Made by a program: the position numbers and the translations under genes | Part shown: piece by piece, positions 7,120 to 14,806 of the stretch | Layout: every line of letters begins with the position of its first letter | How positions within the stretch are numbered: the stretch's first letter is position 1 | The notes under the pieces: model-generated | What the model saw: only the letters and a program-made list of their open reading frames with translations | Told to the model about the DNA's origin: nothing | Database searches by the model: none | From: an uncultured Lachnospiraceae bacterium | GTDB lineage: Bacteria > Bacillota > Clostridia > Lachnospirales > Lachnospiraceae | NCBI GenBank assembly: GCA_910584325.1 | Contig: CAJTZH010000053.1 | Coordinates: forward strand, 1-19,079 | Direction of reading: 5' to 3' | DNA length: 19,079 nt

Positions 7120-7166
7120 AAGCCATATGTCAAGAAATTAAAATCTTGACATATGGCTTCTGTTTT
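7120..7166 (+). terminator. Strong hairpin terminator with perfect 16-bp stem
   Basis: The arms AAGCCATATGTCAAGA (7120-7135) and TCTTGACATATGGCTT (7144-7159) are exactly complementary around an 8-base loop. TTTTT follows at 7162-7166, and a T-rich exit also exists on the complement. It ends the acetyltransferase transcript. The right arm also carries the TTGACA -35 box of the next gene, so the palindrome may double as an operator. Confidence 0.8.
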
Positions 7167-7174
7167 TGTAAAAT
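7146..7174 (+). promoter_or_regulatory. Promoter of the HTH/HipA-like operon, embedded in the terminator
   Basis: TTGACA (7146-7151, perfect consensus), a 17-base spacer, and TAAAAT (7169-7174). The -35 box is entirely within the right arm of the 16-bp palindrome. Transcription would start near 7181, at the Shine-Dalgarno AAGGAGGG, giving a leader of only about 15 bases. Confidence 0.7.
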
Positions 7175-7195
7175 GAGAAAAAGGAGGGATGTGCA

Positions 7196-7789
7196 ATGAG
7201 TGGTTTGAATGTACGAGGGGCGGGCAGAAAGAAATCGTTATCAAAGGAGCGACAGGAAGAGGCGCGCGTCCGTTTTTCAAACGGGGAAAAGGTTTCGGCT
7301 CTTGCACGGGAATACGGGGTATCCAGACAAACCATGTCGGGATATCTGCATGATACAGAGGCAGATAATATACAGAGAATCTATTCTGCTTATAAACAGT
7401 GGGCGCGGCTAAACAGAGAGTTTCGGGAGGACAATCTGAGCGATTATACGATGCGCCTTGAGTATATGAACAAAGAACGATTGTGTACGGTGATACTGGT
7501 TGATTTTTTTCATCAGAAAGTGTTAATTCGCAATGAGAGCGATTTTTTACTGGAACGTGCATTTGGCATGAATAACAGACCTACATGGCAGGATTTTAAT
7601 CTGTTTTTGGAGGAACGCTGTGTTCCAAGAGGCCGTTTCGGAATTAAGAAGATTCTTTCGGAATACGGATTAGAAAGTTATGACCCCATTGCGATTATTG
7701 AAAAGACGAATGGGCGTATGGCAGAAGACAACCAGTGGATTCGGGTTTTTCGATACAGCAGGGAGGCAGAGTTATGCGGGAAGCAGTAA
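7196..7789 (+). CDS. Helix-turn-helix protein, putative antitoxin/regulator partner of a HipA-like kinase
   Basis: I do not recognise the whole protein (197 residues). Residues 8-51 form a resolvase- or Hin-type DNA-binding unit: a basic GRKK arm, a helix (ERQEEARVRFSNGE), then the helix-turn-helix VSALAREYGVSRQTMSGYL. Residues about 52-75 look helical and charged, possibly a dimerisation segment. Residues about 78-192 form a separate domain containing FLEERCVPRGR and EKTNGRMAEDNQWIRV. I believe this domain recurs in Firmicutes next to HipA-like kinases, but that is recollection and not shown here. There is no catalytic Ser or Tyr recombinase domain. The gene has its own promoter beside a perfect palindrome and overlaps the kinase gene by 16 bases, as an antitoxin or regulator gene would. 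Confidence 0.7.
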   Translation: MSGLNVRGAGRKKSLSKERQEEARVRFSNGEKVSALAREYGVSRQTMSGYLHDTEADNIQRIYSAYKQWARLNREFREDNLSDYTMRLEYMNKERLCTVILVDFFHQKVLIRNESDFLLERAFGMNNRPTWQDFNLFLEERCVPRGRFGIKKILSEYGLESYDPIAIIEKTNGRMAEDNQWIRVFRYSREAELCGKQ

Positions 7790-8601
7790 TCAGCGCAACA
7801 CCACAGGAAACCGGCATCACATACTGCTCTAAAGGAAATCAGATGAAATGGTTCTGGAACGGATTTTGGTATAAAGCGGACGGACTGGGATATGAAAGCC
7901 TGTCTGAGGTGGTCTGTTCCAAAATTCTTCTGCATTCTACAATCTCTTCCATAACACTGTATGAACCGGTTTTCGTTCAATATGAAGGCAGGCGGTACAG
8001 AGGATGCAGAAGCGCAAATTTTAAGAAACAGGATGAGATTTTAATTTCGATAGAGCGGCTTTACCGCAGTTATACGGGAGGAAGTCTTGCAGAAGATATT
8101 ATGAAGATATCGGAGCTTTCTACAAGAATCCGTTTTGTGGCGGAGTTCGTAGAACGCGCGACAGGATTGGAACGGTTTGGAGCGTATTTAACGGCGATGC
8201 TTGAGATGGACGCTTTTTTTCTCAACGAGGACAGGCATACAAATAATATATCGGTTCTTTATAATGAGAAGGATAAGACGTACCGGCTTTGTCCGTATTT
8301 TGATATGGGTATGTCATTGTGTGCCGATACGCGGGGAGATTATCCTCTCGATAAAGATTGTTTATGGTGTATGGAACAGGTAAAGGCAAAACCGTTCTGC
8401 CGTGATTTTGATGAGCAGGTGGACGCGGCGAATGCGCTTTATGGCAGATTTCTTGAGTTTCATCTTACGACAGGTGAAATGGTGAATATCGTGGAGGCGT
8501 TAGAGGAAGACGGCTATGAAAAAACGGAAATTTTCCGTGTGATGGGAATTATCCGGCAGCAGGCAAGAAAATACCAAAATTATATGCAAAACCGGCGATA
8601 G
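7774..8601 (+). CDS. HipA-like Ser/Thr kinase, stand-alone catalytic domain
   Basis: A 275-residue soluble protein with the core of a HipA-type kinase. The catalytic loop LNEDRHTNNISVL puts the base at Asp153 and metal-binding Asn at 157/158. The metal-binding 'DFG-like' aspartate is Asp177 in YFDMG. A loop SKGNQMK (19-25) resembles the HipA/HipT 'S-x-x-G-x-Q-x-K' loop, where autophosphorylation occurs. Lys34 and Glu41 are candidates for the nucleotide-binding pair. The HipA N-terminal subdomain is missing. ATG 7774 is chosen because GGGAGG lies seven bases upstream; a GTG at 7735 is in frame but lacks a good site. Known relatives phosphorylate tRNA synthetases (HipA GltX, HipT TrpS); the target here is unknown. 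The two-gene operon suggests a toxin-antitoxin or signalling pair. Confidence 0.75.
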   Translation: MREAVISATPQETGITYCSKGNQMKWFWNGFWYKADGLGYESLSEVVCSKILLHSTISSITLYEPVFVQYEGRRYRGCRSANFKKQDEILISIERLYRSYTGGSLAEDIMKISELSTRIRFVAEFVERATGLERFGAYLTAMLEMDAFFLNEDRHTNNISVLYNEKDKTYRLCPYFDMGMSLCADTRGDYPLDKDCLWCMEQVKAKPFCRDFDEQVDAANALYGRFLEFHLTTGEMVNIVEALEEDGYEKTEIFRVMGIIRQQARKYQNYMQNRR

Positions 8602-8630
8602 TCGGTTCATAGTCGGTTCCCAGGCGGTTC
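8598..8630 (+). repeat. Three 11-bp direct repeats at the kinase stop codon
   Basis: ATAGTCGGTTC (8598-8608) is repeated exactly at 8609-8619 and followed by the variant CCAGGCGGTTC at 8620-8630. The first copy contains the kinase stop codon. AACCG at 8590-8594 can pair with the CGGTT of any copy, but there is no U-tract, so it is at best a weak hairpin and not a terminator. Confidence 0.85.
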
Positions 8631-8643
8631 AGAATAAAAGAAG

Positions 8644-8671
8644 TTGCTTTCTTGGTCTGCTTTGGTATAAT
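8644..8671 (+). promoter_or_regulatory. Sigma-A promoter of purL
   Basis: TTGCTT (8644-8649), a 16-base spacer, the perfect -10 TATAAT (8666-8671), and TG at 8663-8664 giving an extended -10. I looked for the Firmicutes PurR box (CCGAAC core) upstream and do not see it. The leader is about 50 bases with no riboswitch-like structure. Confidence 0.7.
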
Positions 8672-8727
8672 AAATAAGTAAAGTGTTTTTGATTATAATA
8701 GCCGGTCTGGCATAACAGGAGGATAAC

Positions 8728-11700
8728 ATGAGCGTTAAGAGAGTATATGTTGAGAAAAAGGCGCCATATGCTGTAAAAGCGAAAGAATTAAAGGAAGAGA
8801 TTGCGGGATATTTAGGAATAAAGACCGTTACGAGCGTCCGCATTCTCATCCGCTACGACATTGAAAATTTATCGGAGGATACATATGGAAAGGCATTAAC
8901 GACTGTTTTTTCGGAGCCGCCGGTAGATAATGTATATGAAGAAAAATTTCCGAAAGAGGACGAAGATAAAGTATTTTCCGTGGAATATCTTCCGGGTCAG
9001 TTTGACCAGAGAGCGGATTCGGCGGAGCAGTGCGTGAAGTTTTTTAATGAAAATGAAATTCCTGTTATTAAATCGGCGACGACGTATGTTATTTCGGGGC
9101 AGCTTAGCGGGGAAGAGTTTGACAGAATCAAAAGCCACTGTGTGAATCCGGTGGATTCCAGATTTGCGGAGGATGTAAAACCGCAGACGCTTTTAACGAA
9201 GTTTGAGGAACCGGCAGATGTGATTATATTTGACGGTTTTACGGATATGGAGGAAGGGGCGTTAAAAGAACTTTACGGTTCATTGAATCTTGCCATGACG
9301 TTTAAGGATTTTCTTCATATTCAGAATTATTTTAAGAACGAAGAGCAAAGAAATCCGTCCATGACGGAAATTCGCGTGCTGGATACATACTGGTCCGACC
9401 ATTGCCGTCATACGACGTTTTCAACCGAACTTACGGACGTTACGTTTGACGACGGTTTTTGCAGGGGTGCAATTGAGGGAACATATCAGAAGTATTTAAA
9501 AGACAGGGAAGAGATTTTTAAAGGCAGAAAGGACAAGTTTGTCTGTCTGATGGATCTTGCCCTGATGGCGATGAGAAAGCTCAAAAAAGAAGGAAAGCTG
9601 CAGGACCAGGAAGAGTCCGACGAGATAAACGCATGCAGTATTGTTGTTCCGGTAGAAGTGGACGGTGAAGTGGAAGAATGGCTTGTGAACTTTAAGAACG
9701 AGACCCATAATCATCCGACAGAGATTGAACCGTTCGGCGGGGCTGCAACCTGTCTTGGAGGAGCAATCCGCGACCCGCTTTCAGGTAGAACATATGTATA
9801 TCAGGCGATGCGTGTAACAGGCGCGGCAGACCCGACCGTATCGGTAAACGATACGTTGAAGGGAAAGCTTCCGCAGAAGAAGCTTGTCCGTACCGCGGCA
9901 AGCGGCTACAGTTCTTACGGCAATCAGATTGGTCTTGCTACGGGTTATGTCAAGGAAGTGTATCATCCTGATTATGTGGCAAAGAGAATGGAAATCGGCG
10001 CCGTTATGGGGGCGGCTCCAAGACGTGCAGTAAAGAGACTGACATCCGACCCGGGAGATATTATTATTCTGCTTGGCGGACGTACCGGACGCGATGGCTG
10101 CGGCGGCGCTACCGGCTCTTCCAAAGTGCATACCGAGGCGTCCATTGAGACTTGCGGAGCCGAAGTGCAGAAAGGAAACGCGCCGACAGAGCGTAAGCTC
10201 CAGCGCTTGTTCAGAAGAGAAGAAGTCAGCAGTCTGATTAAGAAATGTAACGATTTCGGAGCAGGCGGTGTTTCCGTTGCAATCGGCGAGCTTGCGGACG
10301 GTCTTACTGTTTATCTTGATAAAGTTCCGAAAAAATACGCGGGTCTTGACGGAACGGAAATCGCGATTTCCGAGTCACAGGAGCGTATGGCGGTTGTGGT
10401 CGAGCCGAAGGACGTGGAAGCATTTCTTGGGTATGCGGACGAAGAGAATTTAGAGGCAACGGAGGTTGCTGTTGTTACCGAATCACCACGTCTTGTGCTA
10501 ATTTGGAGAGATAAGGAGATTGTTAATATCTCAAGGGCGTTCCTTGATACGAACGGCGCGCATCAAGAGACGGCTGTTTTTGTAGATATGCCGTCTGCAG
10601 ATGAGAATTATTTTAAATCAAAGAAGATTGACGACGTAAAGAAAGCTTGGCTTGCTATTTTGTCGGATTTGAACGTCTGCTCGCAAAAGGGACTGGTAGA
10701 AATGTTTGACGCGTCAATTGGCGCAGGCTCCGTATATATGCCATACGGCGGTAAGTTTCAGCTTACTGAGACGCAGAGCATGGTGGCAAAGCTTCCTGTT
10801 ACAAAGGGAAAATGTGATACCGTTACGATAATGAGTTACGGATTTAATCCGTATCTGTCATCATGGAGCCCTTACCACGGCGCGATTTACGCGATTGTGG
10901 AGTCCGTCGCGAGAATTGTTGCCACAGGCGGTGATATGAGTAAGATTCGTTTTACGTATCAGGAGTACTTCAGAAGAATGACCGAGAATCCAAGGAGATG
11001 GAGTCAGCCGTTTGCGGCGCTTTTGGGCGCATACGAGGCGCAGATAGGATTTGGACTTCCGTCTATCGGCGGCAAGGACAGTATGTCGGGAACATTCAAC
11101 GAGATTGACGTTCCGCCGACGCTCGTTTCGTTTGCGGTTGACGTGGCAAAGGAAAACGATATTATTACGCCGGAATTAAAGACGGCAGGCAATACGCTTG
11201 TGAAGTTTGATATTACGAGAAATGAACAGGAACTTCCTGACTTTGAGCAGATAAAATCCTTGTATGAAGATATTCATGCGCTGATTCAAAACGGCGTTAT
11301 CGTATCGGCGTACGCGCTTGATTCCCACGGCATTGTGCCTGCGGTTTCCAAGATGGCGTTCGGTAATAAACTGGGTGTTTCGCTTAGTAGGGACATTACC
11401 AGGGAGGAGCTTTTTGCGGCAGGGTTTGGCAATATTGTAGCGGAAGTGAAGACTGACAGGCTTTCAGAAATTCAGACCGCACATAAAATAATTGGTAACG
11501 TTACGGATACAGGAACGTTTACTTACGGTGATGTTGTCATTACGATGGACGAGGCGTTACATGCATGGACGCAGACGCTTGAGGGCGTATTCCCAACCAA
11601 GGCGGACAAAGGTGTGGATAAAGTGGATTCTCCTCTTTATAAGGCGGATTCCGTTCATATCTGTAAGAATAAAGTCGCGAAACCGACAGTATTTATTCCG

Positions 11701-12477
11701 GTATTTCCGGGTACAAACTGCGAGTATGATTCCGCAATGGCGTTTGAGAGAGCCGGAGCGCAGCCGATTGTGAAGGTGTTTAGAAATCTTGACGCCAATG
11801 CAATCAGAGAGTCGGTTGAGGAATTTGAAAAGGCGATTAACCAGGCGCAGATTATTATGTTCCCGGGCGGCTTTTCGGCAGGCGACGAGCCGGACGGTTC
11901 CGCGAAGTTTTTTGCGACCGCGTTTCGAAATGAGAAGATGAAAGAAGCCGTCCATAAGCTGTTAAATGAGAGAGATGGTCTTGCGCTGGGAATCTGCAAC
12001 GGTTTTCAGGCGCTGATTAAACTGGGGCTGGTGCCGAACGGTGAAATTACAGGGCAGGATGCCGATTCGCCGACGCTGACATTCAATACGATTAACCGTC
12101 ATATTTCCAAGATGGCGTATATTAAAGTCGTTACGGATAAGTCGCCGTGGCTTATGGGAGCGGAGCTTGGAAAGGTTTACTGTAATCCGGCTTCTCACGG
12201 AGAGGGACGTTTTGTCGCGCCGAAGGAGTGGCTTGATAAATTATTTGCAAACGGTCAGGTCGCAACGCAGTATTGCGATTTGGACGGTAATGTTTCCATG
12301 GACGAAGAGTGGAATATCAACGGTTCTTATATGGCAGTTGAAGGCATTACCAGTCCGGACGGCAGATGTTTTGGCAAGATGGCGCATTCTGAGCGCCGCG
12401 GCGGCAGTGTTGCCATTAATATTTACGGCGAGCAGGATCTTAAGATTTTTGAGTCCGGTGTGAGATATTTTAAATAA
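8728..12477 (+). CDS. purL: Phosphoribosylformylglycinamidine synthase, single-chain (PurL with glutaminase)
   Basis: Fourth step of de novo purine synthesis: FGAR + ATP + glutamine gives FGAM. It is cytoplasmic. The 1249-residue chain carries both activities that Bacillus splits between PurS, PurL and PurQ. Residues 1 to about 150 are the N-terminal PurS-like region. The synthetase half follows, with the substrate/ATP motif NETHNHPTEIEPFGG starting at Asn324 and a second pseudo-symmetric half. From about residue 985 (PVFPGTNCEYD) runs a class I glutamine amidotransferase with nucleophile Cys1090 (LGICNGFQ), His1157 and Glu1159 (SHGEGRF). All catalytic residues are present. AGGAGG precedes the ATG by a few bases. 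The gene stands alone between its own promoter and terminator, not in a pur operon, as in many Clostridia. Confidence 0.97.
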   Translation: MSVKRVYVEKKAPYAVKAKELKEEIAGYLGIKTVTSVRILIRYDIENLSEDTYGKALTTVFSEPPVDNVYEEKFPKEDEDKVFSVEYLPGQFDQRADSAEQCVKFFNENEIPVIKSATTYVISGQLSGEEFDRIKSHCVNPVDSRFAEDVKPQTLLTKFEEPADVIIFDGFTDMEEGALKELYGSLNLAMTFKDFLHIQNYFKNEEQRNPSMTEIRVLDTYWSDHCRHTTFSTELTDVTFDDGFCRGAIEGTYQKYLKDREEIFKGRKDKFVCLMDLALMAMRKLKKEGKLQDQEESDEINACSIVVPVEVDGEVEEWLVNFKNETHNHPTEIEPFGGAATCLGGAIRDPLSGRTYVYQAMRVTGAADPTVSVNDTLKGKLPQKKLVRTAASGYSSYGNQIGLATGYVKEVYHPDYVAKRMEIGAVMGAAPRRAVKRLTSDPGDIIILLGGRTGRDGCGGATGSSKVHTEASIETCGAEVQKGNAPTERKLQRLFRREEVSSLIKKCNDFGAGGVSVAIGELADGLTVYLDKVPKKYAGLDGTEIAISESQERMAVVVEPKDVEAFLGYADEENLEATEVAVVTESPRLVLIWRDKEIVNISRAFLDTNGAHQETAVFVDMPSADENYFKSKKIDDVKKAWLAILSDLNVCSQKGLVEMFDASIGAGSVYMPYGGKFQLTETQSMVAKLPVTKGKCDTVTIMSYGFNPYLSSWSPYHGAIYAIVESVARIVATGGDMSKIRFTYQEYFRRMTENPRRWSQPFAALLGAYEAQIGFGLPSIGGKDSMSGTFNEIDVPPTLVSFAVDVAKENDIITPELKTAGNTLVKFDITRNEQELPDFEQIKSLYEDIHALIQNGVIVSAYALDSHGIVPAVSKMAFGNKLGVSLSRDITREELFAAGFGNIVAEVKTDRLSEIQTAHKIIGNVTDTGTFTYGDVVITMDEALHAWTQTLEGVFPTKADKGVDKVDSPLYKADSVHICKNKVAKPTVFIPVFPGTNCEYDSAMAFERAGAQPIVKVFRNLDANAIRESVEEFEKAINQAQIIMFPGGFSAGDEPDGSAKFFATAFRNEKMKEAVHKLLNERDGLALGICNGFQALIKLGLVPNGEITGQDADSPTLTFNTINRHISKMAYIKVVTDKSPWLMGAELGKVYCNPASHGEGRFVAPKEWLDKLFANGQVATQYCDLDGNVSMDEEWNINGSYMAVEGITSPDGRCFGKMAHSERRGGSVAINIYGEQDLKIFESGVRYFK

Positions 12478-12508
12478 AATACGAAATATCAAAAGAGATT
12501 AAGCAGTT

Positions 12509-12537
12509 AAGGAACGGCGTAAAAGCCGTTCCTTTTT
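12509..12537 (+). terminator. Rho-independent terminator after purL
   Basis: AAGGAACGGC (12509-12518), a six-base loop GTAAAA, and GCCGTTCCTT (12525-12534) form a perfect 10-bp stem continuing into TTTTT (12533-12537). Confidence 0.9.
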
Positions 12538-12576
12538 GCGTAACAGGCATATTTTCTGTTTTTTTCCTGAAATATG

Positions 12577-12585
12577 TGATATCAT
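12577..12585 (+). promoter_or_regulatory. Possible extended -10 promoter for the YdcF-family gene
   Basis: TGA followed by TATCAT (12580-12585) is an extended -10 element; the base 17 positions upstream is only TGTTTT. It is the only plausible start signal between the purL terminator and the gene. Confidence 0.4.
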
Positions 12586-12624
12586 AGAAACGAAAGTCAA
12601 TTAAGATAAAAGAGGTATTTTCAT

Positions 12625-13392
12625 ATGAAAAAACGAGGCTGCAATATATGGGGAGCATTATTTTGCGCCGCAGGCATGATATGCCTGCTGTATTTTATAT
12701 TTTTGCTGGCGCGCATGGGCGCGACCGTTACGTTTACGTATTTCTGGCTGGCTGCGGCGTTTGGGTTTGGCGGAATGGGGCTGGCGCTTGTATTTGCAAG
12801 AGGAGCGCTTGGCAGGCTTCCAAGATGGCTTCGGTTTGTCGTTGAAGGAATTGTCGCAGCAGGATGTGCCGTATTTATCCTTGTGGAAGCAGTTCTTATC
12901 ATTTGTGGAAGCAAAAGCGCCGGTGAGGCAGACTATGTGATTGTGCTCGGAGCAAAGGTAAACAATACGTCGCCGTCCTTGATTTTAAAGGCAAGACTTG
13001 ATACGGCGCTTGCTTATCTGAACCGGTATCCCAATGCGAAAGTGATTGTCAGCGGGGGACAGGGAGCGGATGAAGGGATTTCGGAAGCGGAATGTATGTA
13101 CCGTTATCTGCTGGCAGCAGGCATTGCAAAGGAGCGGATTATTCAGGAAGACCGTTCTACCAATACAAGGGAGAATCTGGAGTTTTCCGCGCAGTTTCTT
13201 GACACAAGCAGGGATTTTGTTGTGATTATAACGAGTGATTTTCACCTATTCCGCTCTGTAAGGATTGCAAAGAAAATGGGGTTTGCGCAGGTTGGAGGGG
13301 AGGCAGCGCCTTCGCTGTGGTATCTGGTGCCGACAAATTATATGAGAGAATTTCTTGCGGTGGTCAAAGATTTTCTTCTTGGAAATATTTAA
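12625..13392 (+). CDS. YdcF/SanA/ElyC-family (DUF218) membrane-anchored protein
   Basis: A 255-residue protein with three N-terminal hydrophobic segments (about residues 10-29, 34-56 and 70-93) followed by a DUF218 domain from about residue 98. The domain shows its marks in order: the first strand ADYVIVLGAKV, the strand KVIVSGGQG, then the acidic SEAECMYRYL helix, and the RSTNTRENLEFS motif with its conserved Thr-Glu-Asn. The family includes ElyC and SanA, linked to cell-envelope integrity and polysaccharide carrier metabolism in enterobacteria; the catalytic activity is unknown. Topology suggests the domain sits at the membrane, on a side I cannot fix. The ribosome site AAAGAGG is weak, so expression is probably low. 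It is followed 52 bases later by the AAA+ gene. Confidence 0.85.
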   Translation: MKKRGCNIWGALFCAAGMICLLYFIFLLARMGATVTFTYFWLAAAFGFGGMGLALVFARGALGRLPRWLRFVVEGIVAAGCAVFILVEAVLIICGSKSAGEADYVIVLGAKVNNTSPSLILKARLDTALAYLNRYPNAKVIVSGGQGADEGISEAECMYRYLLAAGIAKERIIQEDRSTNTRENLEFSAQFLDTSRDFVVIITSDFHLFRSVRIAKKMGFAQVGGEAAPSLWYLVPTNYMREFLAVVKDFLLGNI

Positions 13393-13407
13393 ACAGTTTG
13401 CTATACT
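13379..13407 (+). promoter_or_regulatory. Promoter of the AAA+ ATPase / MATE unit
   Basis: TTGGAA (13379-13384), a 17-base spacer, TATACT (13402-13407) and TG at 13399-13400. The -35 box overlaps the last codons of the YdcF-family gene, giving an internal start for the ATPase and transporter. Confidence 0.6.
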
Positions 13408-13444
13408 ATAAAAGGTTAAAAGCAGAGCGTGAGGAGAATTACAG

Positions 13445-14806
13445 ATGGAATCCATTGAACATCAGATTCAATATTGTTATGAAATATTAGAAAAATACGG
13501 GTTACAGGATATGGAGGACAAATTTAAGGAAGAAATGGTTCGTGCCGGATATCTGATAGCAATGCTTGACGGTGAGATGGATAAAGCGGAATATACAACC
13601 TTAAATGTGATGTTTGATACGCAGTACCGCCCGGAGACCTTAAGACAGCGTTTTTTTCAGTATCCGGAGAGCCGTGACTTCTTTTTGAATAAGGTTCCGG
13701 AGACGATTAAGCGGATTTGTGAGGAAGAGAAAAAAGCGAATTTCGGGATTCAGGCGACGCTTGCGGACGCAAGGCATATTTACCAGACATTTAAACAGGC
13801 GGGAGCAATACTCATTACCTGTAACGGCAACAGGATGAAATATCAGGTTGTCGGATTGGAACGGTATCTGAGAGGAATTATCCGTTATATCATGTTTGTA
13901 GAAAACCGTCTGGATGATGTCGTTAAAACCAGCGTGACGCAGAATAGCGTGGGACTGGCGACAATGCAGCAGGAGCGGCAGATGCAGCTTAACAGGCTTC
14001 TGTCTGAACTTGACGCTATGGTAGGACTCGAATCCGTTAAGAGAGAGATTCATGATCTGGTGAATCTGATGCGCGTAAAAATGATTCGCAAAGAGCACGG
14101 ACTGGAAGCACCGTCTGTTTCCATGCATCTTGTTTTTGCGGGCAATCCGGGAACGGGTAAGACGGTTATGGCGAGAAAACTTGCCGAAATCTATCAGTGC
14201 ATCGGCGTTTTAGAGACAGGCGTTCTTGTGGAGACAGACCGTTCGGGAATGGTTGCCGGATATATGGGACAGACTGCCGAACTGGTGCGCCAGAAAGTAG
14301 AACAGGCACAGGGGGGGATTTTGTTTATTGACGAGGCTTATACGCTGTCTAATTCCGCAAGAGAAGGCGATTACGGTCAGGAGGCAATTGACACGCTGCT
14401 CAAACTGATGGAAGACAAACGTGATGAATTTGCGGTGATTGTCGCGGGATATCCGAGAGAGATGGAAGAATTTCTTAATTCCAATCCGGGTCTTCGTTCG
14501 CGCTTTAATAAATATGTTTACTTTGAAGATTACTCGGCAAATGAATTGTATGATATTTTTCTTCAGATGTGCGCGCAGAATGATTATCGTTTACAGCTTC
14601 ATCTGGAGGAAAAAATGTTATATATTATTGAGAAGATGATTGCAAAGCAGGGGAAGAAATTTGCCAATGCGAGAACGATTCGTAATTTCTTCGAGAGAGT
14701 TGTGACAAATCAGGCAAACCGTGTGGTGACGGTCAATCCGTCGAATGTGGAGGAGCTTCTTACCATCACGGAGCAGGATTTAAATTGGGGAGGCAGTTAT
14801 GAATAA
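13445..14806 (+). CDS. AAA+ ATPase of the SpoVK/CbxX type with possible TerB-like N-terminus
   Basis: A 453-residue cytoplasmic ATPase. The C-terminal AAA+ module starts near residue 195 (LDAMVGLESVKREI). It has Walker A GNPGTGKT (233-240), Walker B with Asp296-Glu297 (LFIDEAYTL), arginine finger candidates Arg351/Arg353 (LRSRF) and a sensor-2 helix in NARTIRNFFE. This is the CbxX/CfxQ/SpoVK subfamily, whose members remodel proteins (Rubisco activase CbbX, a sporulation protein). Residues about 28-140 are mostly helical; LIAMLDGEMDKAEYTTLN (37-54), with acidic Asp42/Glu49, resembles the metal-binding repeat of TerB-like domains. That assignment is tentative. GAGGAG lies eight bases before the ATG. 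The last 8 bases overlap the MATE gene. Client proteins are unknown. Confidence 0.85.
   Translation: MESIEHQIQYCYEILEKYGLQDMEDKFKEEMVRAGYLIAMLDGEMDKAEYTTLNVMFDTQYRPETLRQRFFQYPESRDFFLNKVPETIKRICEEEKKANFGIQATLADARHIYQTFKQAGAILITCNGNRMKYQVVGLERYLRGIIRYIMFVENRLDDVVKTSVTQNSVGLATMQQERQMQLNRLLSELDAMVGLESVKREIHDLVNLMRVKMIRKEHGLEAPSVSMHLVFAGNPGTGKTVMARKLAEIYQCIGVLETGVLVETDRSGMVAGYMGQTAELVRQKVEQAQGGILFIDEAYTLSNSAREGDYGQEAIDTLLKLMEDKRDEFAVIVAGYPREMEEFLNSNPGLRSRFNKYVYFEDYSANELYDIFLQMCAQNDYRLQLHLEEKMLYIIEKMIAKQGKKFANARTIRNFFERVVTNQANRVVTVNPSNVEELLTITEQDLNWGGSYE

Noticed and set aside
7735..7773. GTG start for the HipA-like kinase
   Set aside because: No ribosome site precedes it, and the extension is not family-like. 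ATG 7774 has GGGAGG at an ideal distance.
8598..8630. PurR-type PurBox upstream of purL
   Set aside because: The repeated GTCGGTTC reads ACCGAC on the complement, not the CCGAAC core, and the A/T flanks do not match.
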